From the NCBI RefSeq assembly GCF_018141445.1, contig NZ_CP058649.1:2065001-2129000 (forward strand): a stretch of 64,000 nt of DNA. The letters run 5' to 3'. Made by a program: the position numbers and the translations under genes. Below are positions 16,057-25,681 of the stretch, piece by piece (within the stretch, counting starts at the first letter, position 1; every line of letters starts with the position of its first letter). Below the pieces are notes generated by a model. The model searched no databases. It worked only from the letters and a program-made list of their open reading frames with translations, and was not told the DNA's origin. Origin of the DNA: Vallitalea pronyensis (GTDB taxonomy: Bacteria; Bacillota; Clostridia; Lachnospirales; Vallitaleaceae).

Positions 16057-16674
16057 ATGATACTCATGATTAGAAAACGCATATTTTTAATAATAATCAA
16101 ATATCTTTTATTACTATTAGCTGGTATGTCTTTAATGCCTATTTTAGATTTACTATCTGTCTTTTCCAAAGATAATAATACGATAACTTCAGATATGGTA
16201 TTTAAAGTTAAATATTTTATTGAAGGGAGTGTAGTTATAAGTGATAAGTCATATGTACCGATAAAGAATGCTAGAATTATTCTTATTAATGATAATACTG
16301 GAGTTATTATGCAATCAGGCTTAACAAGTGAAAAAGGAATCTGGAAAACCACTGTATCAGTTAACAGAGATCCAAGATTTAAAAACAGGAAGATAGGAAC
16401 GATTACAGTAATAACTGTTGCTGATGGCTATAATGAAACCATTCATTTTAATGTGCCAGTTAATGAATATAAAAACACAATAAATCATAAAACAATAATA
16501 ATGAATCCCATTGTAGCGGAAAGAAGAAATGAGCCTTCGTATAAAAACGGAGAGTTTCATAGATTTACGGTGTTTGATATGCTAGATTATTATGCAGAGT
16601 TAGTTGGGTTAAAAAAACAACCTGAAAATCAAAATTATGGAATGCATCATTGGAGTCCAAGTCTCAAAGAATAA
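16057..16674 (+). CDS. Membrane-anchored protein with Ig/carboxypeptidase-regulatory-like domain, unknown function
   Basis: A 205-residue protein. Residues 3-38 are hydrophobic (IRKRIFLIIIKYLLLLLAGMSLMPILDLL) and would anchor it in the membrane. The remainder is beta-rich: VKYFIEGSVVISDKSYVPIKNARIILIND, SGLTSEKGIWKTTVSV and GTITVITVADGY follow the pattern of carboxypeptidase-regulatory-like/invasin-type immunoglobulin folds, which usually present ligands or spacers at the surface. The C-terminus (LVGLKKQPENQNYGMHHWSPSLKE) is hydrophilic with His and Trp. I do not recognise a family. GGGGGAT lies upstream of ATG 16057. No partner gene is obvious. Confidence 0.6.
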   Translation: MILMIRKRIFLIIIKYLLLLLAGMSLMPILDLLSVFSKDNNTITSDMVFKVKYFIEGSVVISDKSYVPIKNARIILINDNTGVIMQSGLTSEKGIWKTTVSVNRDPRFKNRKIGTITVITVADGYNETIHFNVPVNEYKNTINHKTIIMNPIVAERRNEPSYKNGEFHRFTVFDMLDYYAELVGLKKQPENQNYGMHHWSPSLKE

Positions 16675-16748
16675 TATACATTTTGAAGAATTATTGAAAA
16701 GTAGTAATGTAAGAGAAGGTTTTCACAATGCTTGTTAACATATTGAAG

Positions 16749-16776
16749 TAGACATTTATCATTTATTTGTTATAAT
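16749..16776 (+). promoter_or_regulatory. Promoter of the MFS transporter gene
   Basis: TAGACA (16749-16754) and TATAAT (16771-16776) are 16 bases apart, about 48 bases before the start codon. Confidence 0.55.
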
Positions 16777-16823
16777 AACTAGAATAACTATTGAATGATG
16801 ATACTTATACAGAAGGAGACATT

Positions 16824-18056
16824 ATGATTAGAAGCAGAATACATGAAGCCTATAAGAAGAATACGCGATATCCATGGGTAATCGTAGCATTATCTGTACT
16901 CACCGTGTTTTTCTCAGGACCAGGACAAACATATTTCATATCAGGGTTTACAGAGCATTTTATTGAAAGTTTTAACTTAAGCCGTACCACCGTATCCGTT
17001 TACTATTCGGGAGCCACATTATGTGCAGGTTTATTACTGATGTTAATAGGACGACAGATTGATCGATGGGGACATCGTAGAATGACATTAATAATAGGTA
17101 GCTTGTTAGGCGTTACATGTTTTGCCATGGGGGTGTTACCATCAGCCATGTTATTGATATTGGCTTTTTTCTGCTTACGCTTATTTGGACAGGGTTCCAT
17201 GGTGTTATTACCTTCCACCTTAGTTCCTAATTGGTTTACCCGTAAGCGTGCTATGGCACTTAGTCTTGTCACGTTAGGAGGTGTGGTAGGTTCGGTTGTG
17301 ATACCACCCATCAATACATACTTATTATCCCTTATGCCTTGGCGTCGTATTTGGTTTGTATGGGGAGGATTATTATGCATAATTTTCATACCTTTAATCT
17401 ATCTCTTTCTGTATGATAAGCCTGCAAATGTAGAACAGGAAAATGCTGTAACCACACAGGAATCCGATGATCGTGATGGTTGGACTCTTAAGGAAACGGT
17501 GGTATCAGGTGGATTTTGGAGAATGGCATTCAGCCAATCCATACCTGCTCTCGTTGGAACAGGTTTGTACTTTCACTTAGTTTCTATTATGGCTTCAAAA
17601 GCGTTAGGACCAGAAGTAGCGGCAATGACCCTTAGTGTGATAGGATTATGTTCATTTCCAGCTACATTTATTGCGGGTATGGTACTTGAGAAGGTAAAAG
17701 TTCATCATATCTATGGTGTAAGTTTCATCATACAGTGCATAGCTTTATATGTATTAGCCACCACCAAAACAATGGGTATGATCATCCTATATGCCATTAT
17801 GACGGGTGCTGTTACTGGCTTTCAGAATGTATGTCGAAGGCTTATCTGGCCAGAATACTATGGTAGGAAGCACCTAAGCACCATCAGCGGACTCACCATG
17901 ACATTATTAGTCATCGGATCTGCCATAGGTCCCATGATGATTGGAGCAGGCTATGAGCGTATTGGCAATTATGAGCAAGTTACCTATATGATGATAGGGT
18001 TAACAGCAATAGCGGCATTATTTTCTATCGTATCACCAAAACCTAAAAAGAAATAA
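16824..18056 (+). CDS. Major facilitator superfamily transporter (monocarboxylate/oxalate-formate antiporter type)
   Basis: A 410-residue protein with about 12 membrane segments in two halves and a hydrophilic central loop (about residues 192-215, KPANVEQENAVTTQESDDRDG). The signature between helices 2 and 3, GRQIDRWGHRRMTLI, is the MFS motif D/R-x-x-G-R/H-R. The first helices (FFSGPGQTYFISGFTEHFIESFNLSRTTVSVYYSGATL) resemble the monocarboxylate/OxlT branch. The substrate is unknown; an organic anion is plausible. Start 16824 has GAAGGAG upstream; an 11-codon extension from 16791 overlaps the untranslated leader and is unlikely. It stands alone. Confidence 0.85.
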   Translation: MIRSRIHEAYKKNTRYPWVIVALSVLTVFFSGPGQTYFISGFTEHFIESFNLSRTTVSVYYSGATLCAGLLLMLIGRQIDRWGHRRMTLIIGSLLGVTCFAMGVLPSAMLLILAFFCLRLFGQGSMVLLPSTLVPNWFTRKRAMALSLVTLGGVVGSVVIPPINTYLLSLMPWRRIWFVWGGLLCIIFIPLIYLFLYDKPANVEQENAVTTQESDDRDGWTLKETVVSGGFWRMAFSQSIPALVGTGLYFHLVSIMASKALGPEVAAMTLSVIGLCSFPATFIAGMVLEKVKVHHIYGVSFIIQCIALYVLATTKTMGMIILYAIMTGAVTGFQNVCRRLIWPEYYGRKHLSTISGLTMTLLVIGSAIGPMMIGAGYERIGNYEQVTYMMIGLTAIAALFSIVSPKPKKK

Positions 18057-18363
18057 GATGGAGAAACATCTCATTCCGTTAGAAGAAGACTTTATCTGTT
18101 AAGAACAATGAGTTTTTAACGTCTAGTGTTCATTAATTGTTTACAATTTAGATACAATATATGTATTGAATACATGGCTTTATTTGGTTATAATTATACC
18201 CGTGACAATAATTAACCTTTCTTTTGTGAAAGATTTGATTATACAGAAAATAGGTGTTATTGTTTTTTTATGTAGCAAAAAACAAGGACTTCATGATAGA
18301 ATAGACTATTGAAATAAGCTGTGTTTAACGAGGATACAGTTCTAAGTACTTAGGAGGTATATG
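18057..18363 (+). promoter_or_regulatory. Upstream region and promoter of the MoxR-Bat operon
   Basis: This 307-base gap has no reading frame. TTGAAT (18166-18171) and TATAAT (18189-18194) are spaced by 17 bases and give a leader of about 160 bases. A weak hairpin (AGATG/CATCT) follows the MFS stop. I see no riboswitch-like structure. Confidence 0.5.
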
Positions 18364-19317
18364 ATGGAGAACAACATGACAGTAACAAATGAGCACTTAA
18401 TTACCAATCTGCGAGAAGAAATTGGTAAGGTGATTATTGGACAAGCCTATATGGTTGACCGAATCATCATCGGTTTATTAACTGGAGGACATATTTTACT
18501 GGAAGGGGTACCAGGACTGGCTAAGACATTAACAGCCAGTACAATAGCTGAAGCAGTTGGAATTGATTTTCAACGTATTCAGTTTACACCTGACCTGCTT
18601 CCTGCTGATATATTAGGTACGGAAATTTACCATCAAAAAACAGGCGAGTTTGTTATCAAACAAGGAGCCATCTTCTCCAATCTGGTTCTTGCAGATGAGA
18701 TTAATCGAGCTCCAGCAAAAGTGCAATCGGCTTTACTGGAAGCCATGCAAGAAAAACAAGTCACCATTGGCGACACCACCTATCAGCTTGACCTGCCATT
18801 CTTAGTCATAGCTACACAGAATCCATTGGAACAGCAGGGTACCTATCCATTACCAGAAGCACAACAAGATCGTTTTATGTTGAAGCTTAAAATCAAATAC
18901 CCTTCACGAAATGAAGAAAGTGAAATTATTGATCGCTTTACAACAGGCAATTATAAGACACCATCCATGCATAAAATTATCTCCGCACAGGAGATCATGG
19001 GATTACGAGAGCAGATTAACGATATCTTTATTGATGAACATATCAAGAATTATGTTTTAGATATTGTATTAAAAACCAGAGAACCCTCACCTTACATAGC
19101 AAGTGGTGCATCACCTCGAGCATCCATTAACCTGATAAAAGCAGCAAAAGGCAGAGCATTCTTAGAAGGCCGTGACTATGTCTTGCCAGACGACGTGAAG
19201 GCAATGGTCTATGATGTGCTTAGACATCGTGTGTTACTAACCTATGAAGCGGAAGCAGAAGATTTACAGGTTGAGGATGTGATAAGCGATATTCTTGATA
19301 CCATAAATTTGCCTTAG
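18364..19317 (+). CDS. MoxR-family AAA+ ATPase
   Basis: A 317-residue AAA+ ATPase. Walker A GVPGLAKT (near residue 45), Walker B LADEINRAP, ALLEAMQEKQVTIG and sensor 1 ATQNPLEQQGTYPLPEAQQDRFM are diagnostic of MoxR. MoxR proteins act as chaperone-like remodelling ATPases for VWA-domain partners encoded beside them; here DUF58 and BatA/BatB proteins follow. AGGAGG at 18352-18357 is 6 bases before ATG 18364 and only 3 before ATG 18361, so 18364 is favoured. The 145-base gap to the next gene has no terminator, so a single operon through 25578 is likely. Confidence 0.93.
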   Translation: MENNMTVTNEHLITNLREEIGKVIIGQAYMVDRIIIGLLTGGHILLEGVPGLAKTLTASTIAEAVGIDFQRIQFTPDLLPADILGTEIYHQKTGEFVIKQGAIFSNLVLADEINRAPAKVQSALLEAMQEKQVTIGDTTYQLDLPFLVIATQNPLEQQGTYPLPEAQQDRFMLKLKIKYPSRNEESEIIDRFTTGNYKTPSMHKIISAQEIMGLREQINDIFIDEHIKNYVLDIVLKTREPSPYIASGASPRASINLIKAAKGRAFLEGRDYVLPDDVKAMVYDVLRHRVLLTYEAEAEDLQVEDVISDILDTINLP

Positions 19318-19462
19318 GTTACATAACCGGAATAAGCAGTTTTTATCCATAGGTATAGAATATTTATCTCAATGGAAGATAGGATAACATTACATATAAA
19401 TTAAGGGATTATGGTATGAGACATACAAGATAGTGTTTTGTAAGAGAAGGAAGGTGACTTAG

Positions 19463-20284
19463 GTGCTTTCTGCAGCGTTAGTCAAAAAAATAAGACATAT
19501 CGAAATCAAATCCAAAAGATTAGTGGATGAAATATTCTCAGGTGAATACCGATCAAGTTTTAAAGGTAAAGGTATGGAATTTGAGGATATTCGAGAATAT
19601 TATCATGGTGATGATGTAAGAAATATAGATTGGAATGTAACGGCTAGGCATAACCAAGCCTATGTCAAACAATTTAGTGAAGAACGTGAATTAAACATGT
19701 TTCTGATGATTGATGTCTCCCATTCCAATGATTTTGGAAGGAAAAAAGAATTAATTGCGGAGATTGGTGCCACTTTATCTTTTTCAGCCAACCGAAACAA
19801 CGATCGCGTGGGCATGATTCTCTTTACAGATAAAGTTGAGAAGTTTATTCCGTCTCAGAAGGGCAAGCGACATGTGTTATCCATCATTGATACCATCTTA
19901 AGTTATACGCCTCGGTCAAAAGGAACCCAGATTAAAGAGGCTCTCGACTATTATAACCGCATTATGAAAAGAAGAAGTGTGCTCTTTCTGATATCCGATT
20001 TTATGGATGAAGGTTATGAAGATGCCATTAAGAGCATGTCTGGAAAGCATGATTTAATTATGATTCGTGTCATGGATCCTATTGAGGAACGGATTCCATC
20101 AGGAGCAGTCTATACCTTCGAAGACCTGGAAACTGGAGAGATTATGACGGTGGATAATCATAAGAATCAAATCGCATTAGAACCTGCTAAAAGCCTGAAT
20201 AAACATAACATGATATCCATCTACACCAATGAAGATTATGTCAAAAAATTAAAAATGTTTTTTATGAAAAGAGGGTTAAGATGA
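19463..20284 (+). CDS. DUF58 domain protein
   Basis: A 273-residue cytoplasmic protein. The N-terminal motif GEYRSSFKGKGMEFEDIREYYHGDD...IDWNVTARH is the DUF58 hallmark; the rest is a VWA-like fold (LMIDVSHSNDFG around residue 80, SVLFLISDFMDEG near residue 175). These proteins are regular partners of MoxR ATPases and of Bat proteins, probably forming a complex on the inner side of the membrane. The metal-site motif is D-x-S-x-S (DVSHS), so metal binding is possible. GTG start at 19463 follows AAGGAAGGTGA. The stop overlaps the next start (ATGA, 20281-20284), giving translational coupling. Confidence 0.9.
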   Translation: MLSAALVKKIRHIEIKSKRLVDEIFSGEYRSSFKGKGMEFEDIREYYHGDDVRNIDWNVTARHNQAYVKQFSEERELNMFLMIDVSHSNDFGRKKELIAEIGATLSFSANRNNDRVGMILFTDKVEKFIPSQKGKRHVLSIIDTILSYTPRSKGTQIKEALDYYNRIMKRRSVLFLISDFMDEGYEDAIKSMSGKHDLIMIRVMDPIEERIPSGAVYTFEDLETGEIMTVDNHKNQIALEPAKSLNKHNMISIYTNEDYVKKLKMFFMKRGLR

Positions 20285-21072
20285 GAAATATAAGCTTTAA
20301 ACGCCCGTTACTTATATGCCTCATTTGCCTATGTGTCATGACCAAGCCTATTATGGCAGAGGAGCGAAATATCTATATTGGGGATTTAATTACCCTAGAC
20401 ATTAAGTCTCAGGCTGTTGATGAAGAAGCACTGCGTGAGGCGCTCACAGCGTTTGATGTTGTTGATATCAAAGAAACAAATGAAGGTTATCAGGTTACAA
20501 TTCGTTCATTTGAACCTGGTGATACCACCATTGCAATAGGCAATCAAGATATAACAATAGCCATAGCTTCCACCCTAGAGGACATGCCAAGAGATGATAT
20601 ATTTGAAGGCGACTTGACACCAAGAGATGATGGAAAAAGCGTTCCTTGGTTCATACTTTACATGGTCATCATTGGTGTGTTTGTTCTGAGCGGATGTATC
20701 CTCCTTATTGGTAAACTTAGGAACCGTCAAGCAAAAGAATTGCCCCCTTATGAGCGATTCAAATCAGCTCTTGAAGCGGTAGATATATCGACAGCTTCAG
20801 CTTTAGTGGAGATGACTGCCATCCTTAAAGGATACATGGAAGTTGTGTTTCAATGTAAGATTATAGGGAAAACATCGGGAGAAATCATGATGGAAATTCA
20901 GTATATTGAGAGTACTAAGCCCTACCAAAGAATCGTTAAACAATGGTTGAACCAATGCGATACCTATAAGTTTAGTGGTGTACAAGTGAATGAGGATCAG
21001 GTAGAGCAACTACGTTTAGAACTCATACAAATAGGGGTATCTATTCATGAGAAAGAAGAGGTCGTTATATGA
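20281..21072 (+). CDS. Exported/membrane protein of the Bat operon (DUF4381-like)
   Basis: A 263-residue protein with an N-terminal signal (PLLICLICLCVMTKPIMAEE), an extracytoplasmic beta-rich domain (residues 28-110), one membrane helix (VPWFILYMVIIGVFVLSGCILLIG, about 122-145) and a cytoplasmic helical tail. The position between DUF58 and BatA and the TM-plus-helical-tail arrangement fit the DUF4381 component of MoxR operons; sequence identity to that family cannot be judged by eye. It overlaps both neighbours by 4 bases, so stoichiometric translation with DUF58 and BatA is expected. Confidence 0.7.
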   Translation: MRNISFKRPLLICLICLCVMTKPIMAEERNIYIGDLITLDIKSQAVDEEALREALTAFDVVDIKETNEGYQVTIRSFEPGDTTIAIGNQDITIAIASTLEDMPRDDIFEGDLTPRDDGKSVPWFILYMVIIGVFVLSGCILLIGKLRNRQAKELPPYERFKSALEAVDISTASALVEMTAILKGYMEVVFQCKIIGKTSGEIMMEIQYIESTKPYQRIVKQWLNQCDTYKFSGVQVNEDQVEQLRLELIQIGVSIHEKEEVVI

Positions 21073-22034
21073 GAATAGCATATTGGTACGTTTTATTGCT
21101 TATACCCATTGTTATCTATTTTTTCTTACGAAAGAAAAAACAGTCATCCCTTAAGTTTTCTGATGTAAACCTTTTAAAGCGTCAAGGTAGTAAGAAGTCA
21201 TACAGGTATAAGATTGGTCGATATTTGATTTTACTAGGAAGTATTCTTTTCATAATAGCCTTATCTCGACCAAGAATCCCCAAGCATATGAACCCTTTCA
21301 TGGAGAAGGGTATTGATATAGCCATGTTACTGGATGTATCCGGTTCTATGGAGTCTGTGGATTTTGAACCCAATCGATTAGAGGTCGCCAAGTCGACTAT
21401 GAATGATTTTATTAAGGAACGACGGCAGGATAGAGTGGCATTGGTTGTTTTTGCAGGAAATGCTTATACCCGCATACCCCTAACCCTAGATCATACCATG
21501 GTTATGAGCTCCGTTAAAGATGTGGATGTGTCATCGGTGAAAGAACAGGGAACGGCTATTGGTATGGCCATATCCGTCGGTATGAATCGCTTGAAGAAAA
21601 GTGATTCTGCTTCTAAGATTATGATTCTTGTAACAGATGGTGATAATAATGCTGGTGCCATAGACCCCTTAACAGCAAGCCAGTTATCAAAAGACTTGGG
21701 TATTAAAATATATACCATTGGTGTGGGTACAGATAAGACGATTATACCTGTGGATTATTTCGGTGTGACCCAGTATCAGCAGATTGAAGGTGGTCTTAAT
21801 GAGGAGCTATTGAAGGATTTAGCAGAGGCAACAGGTGGAGCGTATTATCGAGCGAAGGATTCTAAGGCATTAGAAGATATATTTATGACGATTAATCAGT
21901 TAGAGAAAACGAATTTTGAACACGATCATTTTAGAGAATATCATGAATTGGCTTATATGCTTATCAAGATAGGGTTAATCGTACTTGCCCTTGGCCTATT
22001 CTTAGATCGCTATTATTATATTCAGATTCCCTAA
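21069..22034 (+). CDS. VWA-domain membrane protein, BatA-like
   Basis: A 321-residue protein. Two N-terminal membrane segments (WYVLLLIPIVIYFFLRK and YLILLGSILFIIALSRP), a von Willebrand A domain (residues about 88-270) and a C-terminal membrane helix make the standard BatA layout. The metal-ion-dependent adhesion site DVSGSMES is complete (D-x-S-x-S), with the later Thr and Asp at GTAIGM and LVTDGDNN. BatA and BatB form a membrane complex thought to help cells withstand envelope or oxygen stress; the original evidence is from Bacteroides aerotolerance. The second VWA gene follows 43 bases later. Confidence 0.88.
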   Translation: MRIAYWYVLLLIPIVIYFFLRKKKQSSLKFSDVNLLKRQGSKKSYRYKIGRYLILLGSILFIIALSRPRIPKHMNPFMEKGIDIAMLLDVSGSMESVDFEPNRLEVAKSTMNDFIKERRQDRVALVVFAGNAYTRIPLTLDHTMVMSSVKDVDVSSVKEQGTAIGMAISVGMNRLKKSDSASKIMILVTDGDNNAGAIDPLTASQLSKDLGIKIYTIGVGTDKTIIPVDYFGVTQYQQIEGGLNEELLKDLAEATGGAYYRAKDSKALEDIFMTINQLEKTNFEHDHFREYHELAYMLIKIGLIVLALGLFLDRYYYIQIP

Positions 22035-22077
22035 TAACTTAGATTAATCAGAGATTGATAAGAAGGAGTAGAGAATA

Positions 22078-23061
22078 GTGTCCCAGATATTTAAATATCC
22101 TAATCATTATATATACATGGTTATTCCCATTATTGTTCTGCTCATATTGGTTTTGGGCAGGCGAAAAAAAGCGGGCATTTTAACCAAAATGCGTTTAAAT
22201 CTAACCATGAAATACGAAAAAATACGGATTGTGATAATCGTCGTAAGCTTAGTCCTCCTATGTATTGCACTCCTTGGACCTCAGAAACTAACAGGTACCA
22301 TGGAAGTGAAGCGTGAGCGTTTGGATATCTATGTCTTACTGGATACATCCAAAAGTATGTTGGTAGAAGATACTCTGCCCAATCGATTAGAACGCGAAAA
22401 ACAGATTGTGCATCATATTCTAGCGTCGTTGGATGGTGATCGTATCGGTTTTATACCTTTTTCTTCCTCGGCTTATATTCAGATGCCACTAACGGATGAT
22501 TACAACATGGCTAAGATGTTTTTAGATGTGGTGGATACGGACATGATCGGTGGAGGCGGCAGTGATGTAGGAAAAGCCATTAAATTAGCGTATGACTCCT
22601 TTGAACGGACAACCTTAGGTGATAAAGTTATTCTCATTATCAGTGATGGTGAGGAACATGATAAAGAGAGTGAAGAGGCCCTTAAGGCAATCATGGATGA
22701 CCAGTTAAAAGTATATGCTATAGGAGTAGGAACCAGTGAAGGTGGACTTATTCCCATATATAATGAGACAGGTCAAGTCACCGATTATAAAAAGGACAAG
22801 AACGGTAATCCTGTCATGTCGAAGCTGAATGATGCCACGTTGAAAGGGCTGGCCAAGATTGGTCATGGTGCATATTATGCTTCAACCATGGATGCTCATG
22901 AGGTCAATGCCTTTTTGTCCAGCATTGCATCCTTAAAAAAGGATGGTAACACCACAAAGGAAATTAATCAATATCAACAATTATATCCTTACTTTCTCGG
23001 TATGGGATTAAGCCTATTCTTAATAGCTTACCTTGTACCCGTTAGGAGGCAGAAGATATGA
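22078..23061 (+). CDS. VWA-domain membrane protein, BatB-like
   Basis: A 327-residue paralogue of the preceding gene with two N-terminal membrane helices, a VWA domain and one C-terminal helix. The metal site is DTSKSML, with SDVGKAI and LIISDGEEHD as the further ligand regions, so it is probably metal-competent. GTG start at 22078 with AAGGAG upstream. The stop overlaps the BatC-like start (ATGA). Tandem BatA and BatB genes are usual, and they are predicted to pair in the membrane. Confidence 0.88.
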   Translation: MSQIFKYPNHYIYMVIPIIVLLILVLGRRKKAGILTKMRLNLTMKYEKIRIVIIVVSLVLLCIALLGPQKLTGTMEVKRERLDIYVLLDTSKSMLVEDTLPNRLEREKQIVHHILASLDGDRIGFIPFSSSAYIQMPLTDDYNMAKMFLDVVDTDMIGGGGSDVGKAIKLAYDSFERTTLGDKVILIISDGEEHDKESEEALKAIMDDQLKVYAIGVGTSEGGLIPIYNETGQVTDYKKDKNGNPVMSKLNDATLKGLAKIGHGAYYASTMDAHEVNAFLSSIASLKKDGNTTKEINQYQQLYPYFLGMGLSLFLIAYLVPVRRQKI

Positions 23062-23921
23062 AACGTGTTTTTATCGTATCGGGTTTGGTGATGGTTTTAA
23101 TGACATTGCTAATCATTACAAGCATAATTAAGCTTAATCAGAACGTATCCCAAGCCCTGGCCACGGGTAATGGATATTATCAGGAAGAAGCCTATGAAAA
23201 AGCCAAAGAAGCTTATGAAGGCGTTATAGAAAAAGAGGAAAAACATCCCCTGTTACAGTATAATTTAGGCCTAGTAGCTTATGCCATGAAGGATTATGAA
23301 CAAGCCATCGAGCATTTTAGTCAAACAGAGAATAGCTACATGATGTTAGGTAATGCATATTATCGACTGGGGAGTGGGATGCAGGACCCAAACCAGCAGA
23401 TGCAAACCTATCAACAAGCCCTTGAGCAATATTTATTGGGCATAAAAGCTGACCCTGGTCATATTCCATTAAAGTATAATTATGAATATCTAAAAAAATT
23501 GATTGAGGATCAGCAGGAGCAGCAAAATCAAGACGATCAGAATGAAGATGAAAATCAGGACCAACAAGAAAATCAAGACGATCAGAATCAGGACAATCAA
23601 GAAGGCCAAGAGAATCAGGACGACCAGAACCAAAATCAGGAAAACGAAGAAAACCAAGAAAATCAAGATAGCGACAATCAAGACCAAGAGAATCAAGATG
23701 AAGAAAATAAGTCTCAAAGTAGCGACAACCAAGACCAACAAGAAGATGAGCAGCAACAGCAAGACCAGCAGGGTCAAGCCGGTGAACAAGATGAAGAATC
23801 GGAGCAAGAGCGTCAAGCTATAGAACAAGTGCTAAGGATGCTGGAACAACAAGAAAAAGAAAGCCTTAAGAATAACCAAGCCGTTATAAATCAAGGTAAG
23901 GAGGAAGCAAATGATTGGTAA
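23058..23921 (+). CDS. TPR protein with long Gln/Asn/Asp/Glu-rich tail, BatC-like
   Basis: A 287-residue protein. A membrane anchor (residues 5-25), then two to three tetratricopeptide repeats (GYYQEEAYEKAKEAYEGVI, YNLGLVAYAMKDYEQAIEHF, MLGNAYYRLG, about residues 35-140), then about 110 residues made almost only of Q, N, D, E and S (23510-23800). This highly charged tail is probably disordered. BatC proteins of other bacteria have TPRs and often an acidic low-complexity tail; the tail here is long. The DNA of the tail is a diverged repeat of GAC/CAA/GAA/AAT-type codons that also leaves long open frames on both strands by composition alone. Confidence 0.85.
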   Translation: MKRVFIVSGLVMVLMTLLIITSIIKLNQNVSQALATGNGYYQEEAYEKAKEAYEGVIEKEEKHPLLQYNLGLVAYAMKDYEQAIEHFSQTENSYMMLGNAYYRLGSGMQDPNQQMQTYQQALEQYLLGIKADPGHIPLKYNYEYLKKLIEDQQEQQNQDDQNEDENQDQQENQDDQNQDNQEGQENQDDQNQNQENEENQENQDSDNQDQENQDEENKSQSSDNQDQQEDEQQQQDQQGQAGEQDEESEQERQAIEQVLRMLEQQEKESLKNNQAVINQGKEEANDW

Positions 23922-25578
23922 ACGACAATTGAGAAAAGCAGTTTTATTAAGCCTGTTTTTTCTAATCATCATCATGCAAACCATGTCTATTCAAGCGGAG
24001 GAAGCCCGTATACGTTTGGATATGGATAGCCTTAACCTTGAACTTGGCGTCAGTACGAACATGACGTTAACCTTGGAAAATATCAATGGGGGAAGACTGA
24101 AGTCCATTGAAGGTATTGAGCATTTTGAGATTTTATCCAGTGGGCAATCCCAGAACACAAGCATCGTTAATGGGAAGACCACTCAATCCATACAAGTGAA
24201 TTATGCTCTTATGCCTAAAACCACAGGAGACTTTACCTTAATTGGCTATGTGGAATATGAAGGGAAGACTTATGAAACCAATGCGCTAGAGGTTCATGTA
24301 AGCGAGCAGAGCAGCAAATTAGATGGTGAAACAGAAGATATCTTTCTGAAAACCAACTTGTCCAAAGAGAACGCCTATTTTGGTGAAAAACTTGTGTTGA
24401 CCTATGAATTGTATTCACGTTATAGAATTGATCACTATGGATTCAAAGATATGGTTCAATTAGATGGTTTCATAACCAAGGATTTTTCGGAAGAACAATT
24501 GAAAAGTAATTATGTCACCATTGATGGGAAGAAATATGTCAAGTATGAAGTCAAGAAAATGATTCTTAGTCCTACTACTTCAGGGGCTATGAACATTCCG
24601 TCCTATCAACTTGAAGTCATTTTAAGTACAGGTGATTTTTTCAGTCAAGGAAAATCCATGTATTTGAACTCGGATGCGTTGGATGTTCAAATACAGCCAT
24701 TACCAACAGAGAATCAACCAAAAGATTTTACAGGACTCATTGGACAACTGGATGTACAAGCAACATATAGCCAAGAAGAAGTAGCTTATGGACAATCCCT
24801 GTCACTTCATGTGAAGTTATCCGGTAATAGTAACTTAGAATTGGTGGATAGCATCTTTCCAAAAGATATGGATAACTTTACAGTGTATGAGACAGAGAAA
24901 GACCTAAGAGAAGACGTAATAGGCAACGATTATGTGGCAGAAAAAGGATTTGAAATGATTCTTGTTCCCAAAGCTACAGGTGAAATAACCATTAACCCTA
25001 TACAGATCACCTATTTTGATGTGGTTACGGAAACTTATCAAGATGCTGTGATTTCTGGAAAAACCATTACAGTGAATGGGACCATGCCAACAGTGGCATC
25101 ACAAACGGGTAATGCTGGGGTAGTAGAACGCCAACAGATGATTATTAATCAGATTAATCCAGTACAATTGGATGAGGCTTACTTTACATTAAAGAAAAGT
25201 CATGTCTACACAGGTATAGTAATCATACTCTTGCTAATCACGATACTTGCAATCTTCTATTATATGCGAATGAAAAATAGAAAACGGGATAAACCCTTAC
25301 AAGCCATCTATGAGCGTGTGAAGAAAGCTAAGGATAATCAAGATTATTACAATATACTGAATGATATGATTAAGTATCGGTATCACATCAGTATAAAAGC
25401 TTCTAGCCGAGAAGATATTAAGCAACACATTCTTAACCCAACAGTAGTAGCGTCTGTTTTTGATATGATGGATATGATGGAAAACAATTTTCAGCAAGAG
25501 CAAAAATCCAATAGTCACATAAAAGAGATGATGAAGAACATCTATCAGGAGATAAAAAAGAAAAAGCAGATGTGTTGA
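23911..25578 (+). CDS. BatD-like protein
   Basis: A 555-residue protein with an N-terminal signal (AVLLSLFFLIIIMQTMSIQAEE), a long extracytoplasmic beta-sandwich part (residues 30-425) and a membrane helix near residues 430-450 (YTGIVIILLLITILAIFYYM), then a basic cytoplasmic helical tail. The segments ENAYFGEKLVLTYELY and GQLDVQATYSQEEVAYGQSLSLHVKLSGN match the oxygen-tolerance BatD family, which has two such Ig-like modules. It overlaps the BatC-like gene by 11 bases and ends the operon. The cytoplasmic tail may dock to the MoxR/DUF58 pair. Confidence 0.85.
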   Translation: MIGKRQLRKAVLLSLFFLIIIMQTMSIQAEEARIRLDMDSLNLELGVSTNMTLTLENINGGRLKSIEGIEHFEILSSGQSQNTSIVNGKTTQSIQVNYALMPKTTGDFTLIGYVEYEGKTYETNALEVHVSEQSSKLDGETEDIFLKTNLSKENAYFGEKLVLTYELYSRYRIDHYGFKDMVQLDGFITKDFSEEQLKSNYVTIDGKKYVKYEVKKMILSPTTSGAMNIPSYQLEVILSTGDFFSQGKSMYLNSDALDVQIQPLPTENQPKDFTGLIGQLDVQATYSQEEVAYGQSLSLHVKLSGNSNLELVDSIFPKDMDNFTVYETEKDLREDVIGNDYVAEKGFEMILVPKATGEITINPIQITYFDVVTETYQDAVISGKTITVNGTMPTVASQTGNAGVVERQQMIINQINPVQLDEAYFTLKKSHVYTGIVIILLLITILAIFYYMRMKNRKRDKPLQAIYERVKKAKDNQDYYNILNDMIKYRYHISIKASSREDIKQHILNPTVVASVFDMMDMMENNFQQEQKSNSHIKEMMKNIYQEIKKKKQMC

Positions 25579-25640
25579 GATGATAAGTACATCTCGTCGT
25601 GTAGGTATCTATTTACAATATAAGGTTAAGTGATAAGAAA

Positions 25641-25681
25641 AGGCTTTAACGATTTAAATATCAATCGTTGAGGTCTTTTTA
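25641..25681 (+). terminator. Terminator of the MoxR-Bat operon
   Basis: GGCTTTAACGATT pairs with AATCGTTGAGGTC (with G-T pairs), followed by TTTTT, about 60 bases after batD. Confidence 0.8.

Noticed and set aside
23510..23800. Repetitive DNA tract considered as a CRISPR array or tandem repeat
   Set aside because: There are no regularly spaced identical repeats; it is a coding low-complexity region in frame with the TPR protein.
23490..23828. Long open frames on both strands within the batC-like gene
   Set aside because: They are by-products of the repetitive Gln/Asn/Asp/Glu codon composition; the encoded strings (poly-Leu/Ile/Val or Lys/Thr/Ile) are artefacts.
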